From NCBI RefSeq assembly GCF_020740795.1, contig NC_067286.1, forward strand, positions 19,658,350-19,722,349: a DNA stretch of 64,000 nt, read 5' to 3'. The notes below the pieces were generated by a model that made no database searches, had not been told where the DNA came from, and saw only the letters and a list, made by a program, of their open reading frames with translations. This DNA comes from Apus apus (taxonomy: Eukaryota > Chordata > Aves > Apodiformes > Apodidae). This document shows positions 47,731 to 58,400 of this stretch, one piece after another. The stretch's first letter is position 1; the number at the start of each line of letters is the position of its first letter. The position numbers and the translations under genes are program-made.

Positions 47731-48175
47731 AGGCCCTCAGGATCCCCTCCCAGTCCCACAGGACCCTGTCTCTGTGGCCTTCAGCCCCCCATTCCAGTTC
47801 CTCAGCACCCACTCCCAGTCTCTCATTATGCACTCACTCTTGCCCTCAGGACTTTTTCCCAGTCCCTTGGACCCCCCTCCCAATCTGTCAGGCCCTCCGC
47901 CAATTCCATTAGGAACCTTGCCCAGTGTCCCTAAGGACCCACCCCCATCCCTCAGGACCTACTCCGAGTCTCACAGGACCCTCTGCCAGTAGCCATGATG
48001 ACCTGTGCCCAGACCATAATTAGCCTCTACCACTAGCCCTCAGGATGACCTCATGACCCCCTTCCAGTCCCTCAAGAGCCTCTCCAAAACACACTTAGGA
48101 CCCCCTCCAAGTCACACTGGACTGACACACAATCCCTCTGGACATTCTCCCAGTGGCCCTCAGGACCTTCTACAA
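47731..48175 (-). repeat. Minisatellite family B, inverted block
   Basis: Reverse complement of the B core (CCCTCAGGACC, CCCTCCCAGTCCC). Its right edge, GGCCCTCAGGACCTTCTACA, is the reverse of the A/B junction seen at 46155-46185. Confidence 0.88.
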
Positions 48176-49330
48176 GCTGACACCAGGTGACCCCAGGTGA
48201 CACAAACTGGCCCTCCAATAGGGCAGTTTGACCTCAAGTAACGGGTCCTGGGCCCCATGCTTGACCTCACTGACCCTACTGGGCCTCCCAGCAGGGCAGT
48301 TTGACCTCTGGTGACCCCTCCCAGGCCCTCTAGTTGACCTCAGGTGACTGCAACGGGACCTTGAGAATGGCAGTTTGATCTCAGAAACCACTCCCAGGTC
48401 TTCTGGTTAATCGCAGGAGACCCCCACTGAGCTCTCCAGTACTGCAGTTTAACACCAGGAAACCCCTACCGGGTCCCTTGTTCAACCCATGTGACCCCAC
48501 TGGGCACTCTATCAGGGCAGTTTACCTCAGGTAATGCCTCCTGGGCCCCCTGGTACCCTCAGATGATCTATCTCACTGGGTCCAAGAGCATGGCAGTCTG
48601 ACCTCAGGTAACCCTTTCCCATGCCCCCTGTTTGACATCAGGTTACCCTATCAGGGCCTCCATCTGGGTGGTATGACCTCAAGTAACCCTTTCCCATGCC
48701 ACCTGGTTAAACCCAGGTGACCCCACCCAGCCATCCAGCAAGGCAGTTTGACCTCAAGGAACTCATTCTGGGCACCCTGTTTGACCTCAGGTGGCCCCAC
48801 CCATCCCTGCAGCAGAGCAGTTTCACCTCAAGTAACCCCTCCTGGGCCCCTGGTTGACCTCAGGTGACCACAACAGGCCTTCAAGCAGGGCAGTTTTGCC
48901 TAAGGTGGCCCCTCCAGGGCACCCTGTTTGACACAAGGTTATCCCACCAGGCCCTCCAGCAGAGCAGTTTGACATAAGGTATCAACTCCCTGGATCCCTG
49001 GTTTACCTCAGTTGAGCCCACTGGGCGATTCAGCAGGGCAGTTTGACCGCAGGTAATCCCACCTGGTCCCGCTGATTGGCCCCCCCCGTGACACAAACTG
49101 GCAGGCCAAGATGGAAGTTTGACCTCGGATAACCTCTCCCGGGCCTCGTGTTTCACCCCAGGTGACCCCACCATGCCTTCCAGCAGCCTAGTTTGACCTT
49201 GGGTAACCCCTCCCAGGCTCCCTATTTTACCTCAGGTGACCCCACCTCGCCCTCCAGTAGGGCAGTGTGACCTCCTAGGCCCCCTGGTTGACCCAGCTGA
49301 ACTCAGTGGGCAGTCCAGCAGGACAGTTTG
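48176..49330 (-). repeat. Minisatellite family A, inverted block (longest)
   Basis: Reverse complement of the A unit (GCAGTTTGACCTCAGGTAAC and CCCTGGTTGACCTCAGGTGA), about 15 units. It mirrors the forward A block at 45.5-46.2 kb around the C block. Confidence 0.9.
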
Positions 49331-49550
49331 ACCTCAGTGGTCAAGGCCATGCTGGAGGACCCATTAAGGTCACCTGGTGTCACCCAGGAGGCCTGTGAGA
49401 GGATACCTGAGGTCCAGCTTCTCTCCTGGACTACCCAGTGGGGTCATCTCAGATCAACCAGGGGGCCCAAGAGTGGTTACCTGAGGTCAAACTACTGTCA
49501 TGGAGGGCCAAGTGGGGCCATCTGAGGTCAACCAGGGGGGCCAGGAGAAT
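49331..49550 (+). repeat. Minisatellite family A, forward block 2
   Basis: Orientation flips inside an A tract near 49330; about three forward A units follow (ACCTGAGGTCAAACTACTGT, ATCTGAGGTCAACCAGGGGG). Confidence 0.85.
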
Positions 49551-50140
49551 GGAATGGGGTCCCCAGTGTTACTGGGAGTTGGTAATGAGGTAGTGGGAGA
49601 GGGTCCTGAGAGACTTGGAGTACATCCTGTGGGCTAGAGCGGGGAGGTCCTTAGTGACTGGAAGAGTGTCTTGAGGCAAAGGGAGAGGAACCAGAGGTCC
49701 ACTGGGAGAGGGTCCTGAGTGACACTGGAGAGGGTCCTGAGCTACTGGGATGGTGTGGTCCTGAGGGTCTGGTGGGGGATGGTAGGGGGATCCTGAGAGT
49801 CTCTAGGGTAGGATCTGGACGGACAGGGGGCAACAGGGGGCAGGGGGTGGTTGTCCTGAGGGTAACTAGGAGATGGTCCTGAGAGACTGGGAGGCATATC
49901 CTGTTGTCAAGGTAGAGGGTCTTGAGGGCAACTGGGAGAATGTCCTGAGGGACTGGGAAAAGTGTGACTGGGAGGAGAGTCCTGATTGTCTTTGGGAGAC
50001 GCTCCTCTGGGACTGGGAGGTGAATGAGGGACTGAGAGGGTCTTGAGAGACTACAAGGGTATCCTCAGGTTCTCTGTTGTTAGTGTCCTGAGAGATGTAG
50101 AGAGGGGGATTGGGGAGGCTATTTTATGTTTCCTGAGGGA
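49551..50140 (+). repeat. Minisatellite family B, forward block 2
   Basis: B units as in block 1, ending with the same B tail (CTCAGGTTCTCTGTTGTTAG, then a GAGAGGGGG tract) at about 50072-50130. Confidence 0.87.
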
Positions 50141-50275
50141 CTTTGGCTGGCCCTGGAACTTTGGCCTGGACTTTGGCCAGCTCCTAGACTTCGGCTGGTC
50201 TCAGGAAGTCAGCCCCTGGAACTCTCCCAGGATCTGAGACAGACTTGGTATAGAAGCCAGGAATTCAGCCTGAGT
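50141..50275 (-). repeat. Minisatellite family C, short inverted block
   Basis: Reverse-orientation C sequence (GGACTTTGGCCAGCTCCTAG, ACTTCGGCTGG), with most former CpGs changed to TG. Confidence 0.8.
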
Positions 50276-50335
50276 CATACCAGACTAACACCCACTCCCT
50301 CCACACATTCTCCCAGTGGCCCTCAGGACCTTCTA
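50276..50335 (-). repeat. Minisatellite family B, short inverted piece
   Basis: About 60 bp of reverse B (TTCTCCCAGTGGCCCTCAGG), joined to inverted A with the same junction as at 48.17 kb. Confidence 0.8.
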
Positions 50336-50661
50336 CTAGTTGACATCAGGTGACCATACCAGGCCCTCCAGCAGTGCAGCTTTACACCAGGAAACACCTC
50401 CTGGCTCCCTTGATTGACCCCAGGTGATCCCAAACCACCAGACCCTCCAGCAAGGCAGTTTTACCTCATGTAACCTCACCAGGCCCTGTTATTGACCCCA
50501 GGTGACCCCACTGAGCACTCCAGTAAGGCAATTTGACCTAAGGTAAGCCAACTGGGGCTCCCTGGTTGACCTCAGCTGATTCATCTGGCCCTCCAACAGG
50601 GCAGTTTGACCTCAGGTAACCTGACCCTGGCCCTCTGGTTGACCCCAGCTGAACCCAGTGG
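50336..50661 (-). repeat. Minisatellite family A, inverted block 2
   Basis: About four reverse A units (CAGTTTGACCTCAGGTAACC). The block is cut at GGGCAGT by the solo LTR. Confidence 0.86.
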
Positions 50662-50666
50662 GCAGT

Positions 50667-51500
50667 TGTGAGGGACCAGTCCTCCAGATCTACTTTGGGA
50701 AATGGTATCGAAACCTGTTTGTTGTAGCCCCTGTTCATATGCATCCCAAAAGGCCTGCCTGGAAGGATGGAAACTGCAGTAATGGCCTGCATGGATGAGA
50801 TAACGACGATGATTGAGATAACAATGATCAAAGGGTGGAGGGGATGGAGGTCCACTCCAGCTGCTCACACATGTATGGCTCAATCACAGGTACTCATTGT
50901 GAAATCTAGTTTCTAGGCCTATAAAATAGGGGGCTGCAATGGTGGGCTTCAGGAGTTTCATCAACACTGACTGTTAGCTGGATCAATGATGCTGGATCCA
51001 GGACTGGTGATTTTCCTGTCCTCATCATCTCTCTCTCTTTATCTCTCTCTTCCCCCCCCCCACCTTTTTCTTCTCATCCCCTTTTCCTTACTTAATATAT
51101 ATATGCGGGTGGTTTTGTTTAGGTTGTTCAGTATTAACTCCTACTAGTGTAATAACTGTGTTATTTGTTATAAACAGACCTTGTGTGTTGCTGCACCTTA
51201 ATCTGATCAAGGGGTATTGGATGGTTGAGCTTTTACTCGGACCGTCATACATTTACTCTCTCTGGGAAAAGACCAGGTCTCAGAGAAGGATTTTGAGCCC
51301 AGCCGCACCTAGGCTCCTCTCTGAAGGAAGCCTAGAAAGCAAGGGGGTTCAGTCCTCATCTCCCTGGGCTGCCCAGTCTGAGTTGTGACACATACAGGAC
51401 TGGATCCAGTTGCACCTAGGCTCCTCTATTGCAGAAGGAGTTTAGAAAGCAAGGGGATCCAGTTCTAACCTTCCTGGGTTATTAAATCTGGGATGTGTCA
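50667..51500 (+). mobile_element. Solo LTR (834 bp) inserted in minisatellite A
   Basis: The element begins TGTGAGGGACCAG and ends GGGATGTGTCA. It is flanked by perfect GCAGT duplications (50662-50666 and 51501-51505). A TATA box (CTATAAAATAGG, about 50919) sits a third of the way in, giving plus orientation. The 3' part contains a ~105-bp direct duplication, and a C/T-rich simple tract lies at 51018-51065. There is no viral coding sequence. The 5-bp duplication suits an ERVK-like family. Confidence 0.88.
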
Positions 51501-51505
51501 GCAGT

Positions 51506-51725
51506 CCAGCAGGGTAGTTTGGCATTAGTGGTCAAGTGCTCTAGGGCTATGTGGGGCCATCTGAAGTCAACCAGGGGGCCCAGGATGGGTTCTAAGAGGC
51601 CAAAGTGCCGTGCTGGAGGGCCCGTCAGGGTCACCTGGCGTCACACAGGAGGCCCGTGTGGGGATACTTCAGGTCAAACTGCTCTGATGGAGGGCATGGT
51701 AGAGTAACCTTGTGTCAACCATGTG
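51506..51725 (+). repeat. Minisatellite family A, forward block 3
   Basis: About three A units right of the LTR (AGTCAACCAGGGGGCCCAGG). The first bases continue the GCAGTCCAGCAGGG sequence interrupted by the LTR. Confidence 0.84.
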
Positions 51726-52490
51726 TCTTTGGACAGCAGCATGGCTTTTGACTGACTCCTAAACTTTGACTGGGATCTGAGCCAGACTTGGTATAGCAGC
51801 CAGAACTTTGGCTGGCTCCATAACTTCAGCCGGATTGGGGAGGTTAACTGCCCCTAGACATTACTTGAGATTTTGACCGAAGTCCAGGAGCTGGTGGAGT
51901 TCCCTGCCTAGGGACTTCATCTGGTATTTTGACCAGCCCTACAGCTTTGGCCTGTACTTCAACTGGAGTATCAAGGGCCACTAGATGTTGACAGAGACCT
52001 CAGCTTGCCCTGCATCCTCAGGACCCCTGGATCCTCATGGTGCCTTGAGACTGAGATTAGAGTCCCTAGAACTGGGACTTTAGCTGTCCTATAGCCTTTG
52101 GCCTTAAGATCTTCGCAGGCACTCCACCAGTTCCGGGACATCAGCTGGAGATTTGGCCATCCCCATGATTTGGGCCTGCACCGTGACTTCGGCTGGTGTC
52201 AGGAAATAGGTGGCCACTGGACCTCCCCGGGATCTCAATTGGCCTTGAGATACCCGAGGGCATTTTATTTGGACCTGGGACCCTGCATGAGAGTTTAGCC
52301 AGCTTTGGGATTTTGGCCAGGACTTGAGGTAGCCCTGAGACTTCAACCCTCCTGCAGATTTTGGCCCTAGGCTCTAATCAGAGACCTCCACTGGTCCTGG
52401 GATACTGGTTGGGATTTTGGCCAGCTGCTAGACTTTGGCTGGACTTGTGAAATCAGCAGCCCCTGGATGTTGACAGACACCTCAGGTGGT
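51726..52490 (-). repeat. Minisatellite family C, inverted block 2, CpG-poor
   Basis: Reverse C units (ATTTTGGCCAGCTGCTAGAC and similar) including the landmark TAGATGTTGACAGAGACCTC near 51983. CpG is mostly replaced by TG/CA compared with the forward block at 47 kb. Confidence 0.84.
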
Positions 52491-52740
52491 CTTCTGTCCT
52501 CAGTAGCCCCGGGTCCTTGTAGGGCCTTGGGACATCAGCCGTGATTTCGGCCATCTTGTAGACAAAGAACGGGGGCTGGGCAAAGTTCTGGCCGAAGAAC
52601 TGTGGGTCAGCTGAAGTACAAGCCAAAGTTCCTAGGCCCAGGACCTGGGCCAAGGTCTCAGGCAACAACTAGGGGCCGCTGATTTCCCCATTTGGCCTGA
52701 AGTTTTAGGGCTGATCAAAGTCCTGGCTGCTATAACAAGC
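52491..52740 (+). repeat. Minisatellite family C, forward block 2
   Basis: Orientation flips and forward C units appear (GTTCTGGCCGAAGAACTGTG, AAGGTCTCAGGCAACAACTA). Confidence 0.78.
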
Positions 52741-53420
52741 AGCGCACCCTTCCCTGACCCCTGAAAGCCCCCCATCCCCAACCCTAAAGCCCCCCAGTCC
52801 CCTCTCTCTGTCTCTCATGACAGCAACACAGAGAACCTGAGGATATACTTGTAGTCCCTCAGGATCCTATCTTAGTCCCTCATCCATTTCCCAGTCCCAG
52901 AGGAGCCTCTCCCAAAGACAGTCAGGACCCCCTCCCAGTTACAGCAGACCCTTTCCCAGTCCCTCAAGACATTCTCCCAGTTGCCCTCAGGACCCTCTAC
53001 CTTGACAACAGGATATGCCTCCCAGTCCCTCAGGAGCATCTCCTGTGGCAATCATTAACCTGTCACAGATGCCCCCCCACCCTGCACCCAGTTCCTCAGG
53101 ACCCTCTCCCACTGGCCATCTGGTCCCCCTCCCATTCCCTCAGGACACTTTTCCAGTCCCTGAGGTCCCTCTCCCATTGGCCCTCAGGTCGCACAACAAG
53201 TATATCAGGACCCCTTTCCACTCCCTCATAACCCTCAGGAGCCTCTCCCACTGCCTCATTACCATCTCCCAGTGACACTCAGGACCATGCACCCCTACCT
53301 CTGCCCCCCTCCCCCCCCCCCACCTTTTCCCTTGGGACTCTTTCTTAATGGTTCTCAGGAAGACCTCCAAGTCTTTCAGGACCCTCTCAGTCTGGACCTC
53401 AGGAGCCACTTGCAGCGGAT
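52741..53420 (-). repeat. Minisatellite family B, inverted block 3
   Basis: It starts with the reversed B tail (ACAGAGAACCTGAGGATATA near 52830) and continues with reverse B units (CCCTCAGGACCCTCTCCCA). A C-rich homopolymer-like stretch lies at 53303-53321. It is followed by the heptamer satellite. Confidence 0.87.
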
Positions 53421-53656
53421 AACGACTGTCTGCCTTTGGCCCTACGTTGTTAACACTAGATCCTTAACCTTAGACCCTTAACCCTTGTCCCTAAATCCTA
53501 GACCCTCGTCCCGTAGCCCTAGTCCCTAGACCTTTAACCCTTAAACCAAGACCCTTAACCCTTGCCCCTTAAGACTACACACTAGATCATTAACCCTAGA
53601 ACTTTAACCCTAGATTCTTAACCCGGAATATCAAATCCTAGACCCTTAAACCTTGC
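53421..53656 (-). repeat. Telomere-like heptamer satellite, reverse orientation
   Basis: Degenerate CCCTAGACCCTTAA repeats, the reverse of the GGGTTAA/GGGTCTA heptamers seen to the right. The block runs into an assembly gap. Confidence 0.9.
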
Positions 53657-54154
53657 NNNNNNNNNNNNNNNNNNNNNNNNNNNNNNNNNNNNNNNNNNNN
53701 NNNNNNNNNNNNNNNNNNNNNNNNNNNNNNNNNNNNNNNNNNNNNNNNNNNNNNNNNNNNNNNNNNNNNNNNNNNNNNNNNNNNNNNNNNNNNNNNNNNN
53801 NNNNNNNNNNNNNNNNNNNNNNNNNNNNNNNNNNNNNNNNNNNNNNNNNNNNNNNNNNNNNNNNNNNNNNNNNNNNNNNNNNNNNNNNNNNNNNNNNNNN
53901 NNNNNNNNNNNNNNNNNNNNNNNNNNNNNNNNNNNNNNNNNNNNNNNNNNNNNNNNNNNNNNNNNNNNNNNNNNNNNNNNNNNNNNNNNNNNNNNNNNNN
54001 NNNNNNNNNNNNNNNNNNNNNNNNNNNNNNNNNNNNNNNNNNNNNNNNNNNNNNNNNNNNNNNNNNNNNNNNNNNNNNNNNNNNNNNNNNNNNNNNNNNN
54101 NNNNNNNNNNNNNNNNNNNNNNNNNNNNNNNNNNNNNNNNNNNNNNNNNNNNNN
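53657..54154. other. Assembly gap (498 N)
   Basis: Unsequenced. Satellite orientation is reverse on the left and forward on the right, so an inversion point lies inside or at the gap. Confidence 0.99.
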
Positions 54155-55465
54155 GGGTATAGGGTTAAGGGTCTAGTGTTCACTGTCTACGGTTAAGCTT
54201 CTAGGGTCTGGTGTCTACGGTTAAGGGTCTAGAGTCTTCTGTCTAGAGTTAAGGGTATAGGATTAAGGGTTTAGGGTTAAGGGTCTAGGGTCCGCTGTCT
54301 AGGGTTAAGGGTCTAGGGGTAAGGGTCTAGGGGTAAGGGTCTAGGGTCTGTGTCTAGGGTTAAGGGTCTGGGGTCCCCTGTCTAGGGTCCGCTGTCAATG
54401 GTTATGGGTCTATGGTCTGCTGTCTAGGGTTAAGGGGTCTAGGGTCCGCTCTCTAGGGTTAAGGGTCTAGGGACCTCTCTCTAGGGTTAAGGGTCTATGG
54501 TCTGCTGTCTAGGGTCCGCTGTCTAGGATTAAGCTTCTAGGGTTAAGGGTCTAGGGTTAAGGGTCTGGGATACCCTGTCTAGGGTCCACTGTCTAGGGTT
54601 AAAGGTCTAGGGTTAAGGGACTAGGGTCCAGGGTCTAGGGTTAAGGATCTAGGGTTAAGTGTCTGCGGTCCCCTGTCTAGGGTCCGCTGTCAAGGGTTAT
54701 GGGTCTATGGTCTGCTGTCTAGGGTTAAGTGTCTAGGGACCGCTGTCTAGGGTTAAGGGTCTAGGGCCCTCTGTCTAGGGATAAGGGTGTAGGGTTAAGG
54801 GTCTAGTGTCCGCTGTTTAGGTATAAAGGTCTAGGGTTATGGGTCTAGAGTCTGCTGTCTAGGGTTAAGGCTGTACGGTTAAGGTTCTAGGGTTAAGCGT
54901 GTACAGTCCACTGTCTATGGTTAAGGTTCTAGTCTCTGCTGTCTACGGATAAGGGTCTAGGCTTAAGGGTCTAGGGTTAAGGATCTAGGGTCCTCTGTCT
55001 AGGGTTAAGATTCTAGGGTTAAGGGTCTAGAGTCCGCTGTCTAGGGTCCGCTGTCTAGGATTAAGCTTCTAGGGTTAAGGGTCTACGGTTAAGGGTCTAG
55101 GTTGTGCTTTCTACAGTTTAGTGTCTAGGTTTAAGGGTCTAGAGTTAAGGGTCTAGAGTCTTCTGTCTAGAGTTAAGGGTCTAGGGTTAAGGGTCTAGGG
55201 TTAAGGGTTAAGGGTCCTCTGTCTAGGGTTAAGGGTATAGGGTTAAGGGTATAGGGTCCGCTGTCTACGGTTAAGGTTCTAGGGTCTGCTGTCTACGGTT
55301 AAGGGTCTAGGGTCAAGGGTATAGGGTTAAGGGTCTAGGTTCCACTGTCTAGAGTTAAGGGTCTAGGGTTAAGGGTCTAGGGTCCTCAGTCTAGGGTTGA
55401 GGGTCTAAGATTAAGGGTCTAGGGTTAAGGGTCTATGATCCGCTGTCTAAAGTTTAGTGTCTAGA
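54155..55465 (+). repeat. Telomere-like heptamer satellite, forward
   Basis: Tandem 14-bp dimers of two heptamers, GGGTTAA and GGGTCTA, mixed with variants such as GGGTCCGCTGTCTA. The sequence differs from the vertebrate telomere repeat TTAGGG by one added base and by the alternate TCTA spacer. Several perfect G-quadruplex motifs (four GGG with 4-nt loops) occur. Confidence 0.93.
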
Positions 55466-58400
55466 GGTAAGTATCTAGGGTTAAAGGATTATAGAGAAGC
55501 GTCTCGGGTCTAGGGTTTAGTATCTAGGATTAAGGCTCCAGCGTCTAGGCTTAAGGCTTTATAGCTTAGCATCTAGTCTTAAGGTCTAGGGTTGAGAGCT
55601 TTGCGTCTAGGATGAACAGTCTATGGTATAGAGTGTAGCGTATGGGGTGAAGCATATACGGTCTACGTTGAAGGATCTAGGGTCTACGGTGTAGGATCTA
55701 GGATTAATGGACTACCGTCTGGACTTAGCGTCTAGGGTTAAAGGATTATAGAGAAGCGTCTAGAGTCTAGGGTTTAGTATCTAGGATTAAGGCTCCAGCG
55801 TCTAGGCTTAAGGCTTTATACTTTAGCATCTAGTCTTAAGGTCTAGGGTGGAGAGCTTTGCGTCTAGGATGAACGGTCTATGGTATAGAGTGTAGCGTCT
55901 GGGGTGAAGCATATACGGTCTACGTTGAAGGATCTAGGGTCTACGGTGTAGGATCTAGGATTAATGGACTACCGTCTGGACTTAGAGTCTAGGTTTAAAG
56001 GATTATAGAGAAGCGTCTCGGGTCTAGGGTTTAGTATCTAGGATTAAGGCTCCAGCGTCTAGGCTTAAGGCTTTATACTTTAGCATCTAGTCTTAAGGTC
56101 TAGGGTTGAGAGCTTTGCTTCTAGGATGAACGGTCTATGGTATAGAGTGTAGCATCTGGGGTGAAGCATATACGGTCTACGTTGAAGGATCTAGGGTCTA
56201 CGGTGTAGGATCTAGGATTAATGGACTACCGTCTGGACTTAGCGTCTAGGGTTAAAGGATTATAGAGAAGCATCTCGGTTCTAGGGTTTAGTATCTAGGA
56301 TTAAGGCTCCAGCGTCTAGGCTTAAGGCTTTATACTTTAGCATCTAGACTTAAGGTCTAGGGTTGAGAGCTTTGCTTCTAGGATGAACGGTCTATGGTAT
56401 AGAGTGTAGCGTCTGGGGTGAAGCATATACGGTCTATGTTGAAGGATCTAGGGTCTACGGTGTAGGATCTAGGATTAATGGACTACCGTCTGGACTTAGC
56501 GTCTAGGGTTAAAGGATTATAGAGAAGCGTCTAGTGTCTAGGGTTTAGTATCTAGGATTAAGGCTCCAGCGTCTAGGCTTAAGGCTTTATACTTTAGCAT
56601 CTAGTCTTAAGGTCTAGGGTTGAGAGCTTTGCGTCTAGGATGAACGGTCTATGGTATAGAGTGTAGCGTCTGGGGTGAAGCATATACGGTCTACGTTGAA
56701 GGATCTAGGGTCTACGGTGTAGGATCTAGGATTAATGGACTACCGTCTGGACTTAGCATCTAGGATTAAAGGATTATAGAGAGGCGTCTAGTGTCTAGGG
56801 TTTAGTATCTAGGCTTAAGGCTTTATACTTTAGTATCTAGTCTTAAGGTCTAGGGTGGAGAGCTTTGCGTCTAGGATGAACGGTCTATGGTATAGAGTGT
56901 AGCGTCTGGGGTGAAGCATATACGGTCTACGTTGAAGGATCTAGGGTCCATGGTGTAGGATCTAGAATTAATGGACTACCGTCTGGACTTAGCGTCTAGG
57001 TTTTAAGGATTATAGAGAAGCGTCTCGGGTCTAGGGTTTAGTATCTGGAATTAAGGCTCCAGCGTCTAGGCTTAAGGCTTTATACTTTAACATCTAGTCT
57101 TAAGGTCAAGGGTTGAGAGCTTTGCGTCTAGGATGAACGGTCTATGGTATAGAGTGTATCGTCTGGGGTGAAGCCTATACGGTCTACGTTGAAGGATCTA
57201 GGGTCTACGGTGTAGGATCTAGGATTAATGGACTACAGTCTGGACTTAGCATCTAGGGTTAAAGGATTATAGAGAATCGTCTAGTGTCTAGGGTTTAGTA
57301 TCTAGGATTAAGGCTTTACACTTTAACAACTAATCTTAATGTCTAGGGTGGAGATCTTTGCGTCTAGGATGAACGGTCTATGGTACAGAGTGTAGCGTCT
57401 GGGGTGAAGCATATACAGTCTACGTTTAAGGAACTAGGGTCTATGGTGTAGAATCTAGGATTAATGGACTACCGTCTGGACTTAGCGTCTAGGGTTAAAG
57501 GATTATAGAGAAGCGTCTAGTGTCTAGGTTTTAGTATCTATGATTAAGGCTTTATACTTGAACAACTAGTCTTAAGGTCTAGGGTGGAGAGCGTTGCGTC
57601 TAGGATGAACGGTCTATGGTATAGAGTGTAGCTTCTGGGGTGAAGCATATACGGTCTACGTTGAAGGATCTAGGGTCTACGGTGTAGGATCTAGGATTAA
57701 TGGACTACCGTCTGGACTTAGCTTCTAGGGTTAAAGGATTATAGTGAAGCGTCTCGGGTCTAGGGTTTAGTATCTAGGATTAAGGCTCCAGGGTCTAGGC
57801 TTAAGGCTTTATACTTCAGCATCTAGTGTTAAGGTCTAGGGTGGAGAGCTTTGCGTCTAGGATGAACGGTCTATGGTATAGAGTGTAGCGTCTGGGGTGA
57901 AGCATATACGGTCTACGTTGAAGGATCTAGGGTCTACGGTGTAGGATCTAGGATTAATGGACTATCGTCTGGACTTAGCGTCTAGGGTTAAAGGATTATA
58001 CAGAAGCGTCTAGTGTCTAGGGTTTAGTATCTAGGATTAAGGCTCCAGGGTCTAGGCTTAAGGCTTTATACTTCAGCATCTAGTGTTAAGGTCTAGGGTG
58101 GAGAGCTTTGCGTCTAGGATGAACGGTCTATGGTATAGAGTGTAGCGTCTGGGGTGAAGCATATACGGTCTACTTTGAAGGATCTAGGGTCTACGGTGTA
58201 GGATCTAGGATTAATGGACTACCGTCTGGACTTAGCGTCTAGGGTTAAAGGATTATAGAGAAGTGTCTAGTGTCTAGGTTTTAGTATCTAGGATTAAGGC
58301 TTTATACTTTAACAACTAGTCTTAAGGTCTAGGGTGGAGAGCTTTGCGTCTAGGATGAACGGTCTATGGTATAGAGTGTAGCGTCTGGGGTGAAGCATAT

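Noticed and set aside
46093..47934. Pro/Ser-rich open frames in the minisatellites, resembling mucin-like proteins
   Set aside because: They are direct translations of tandem repeats, occur in many frames and both strands, and have no signal peptide or splice context.
53638..54183. Apparent 181- and 169-codon frames across 53.6-54.2 kb
   Set aside because: They consist almost entirely of undefined bases in the assembly gap.
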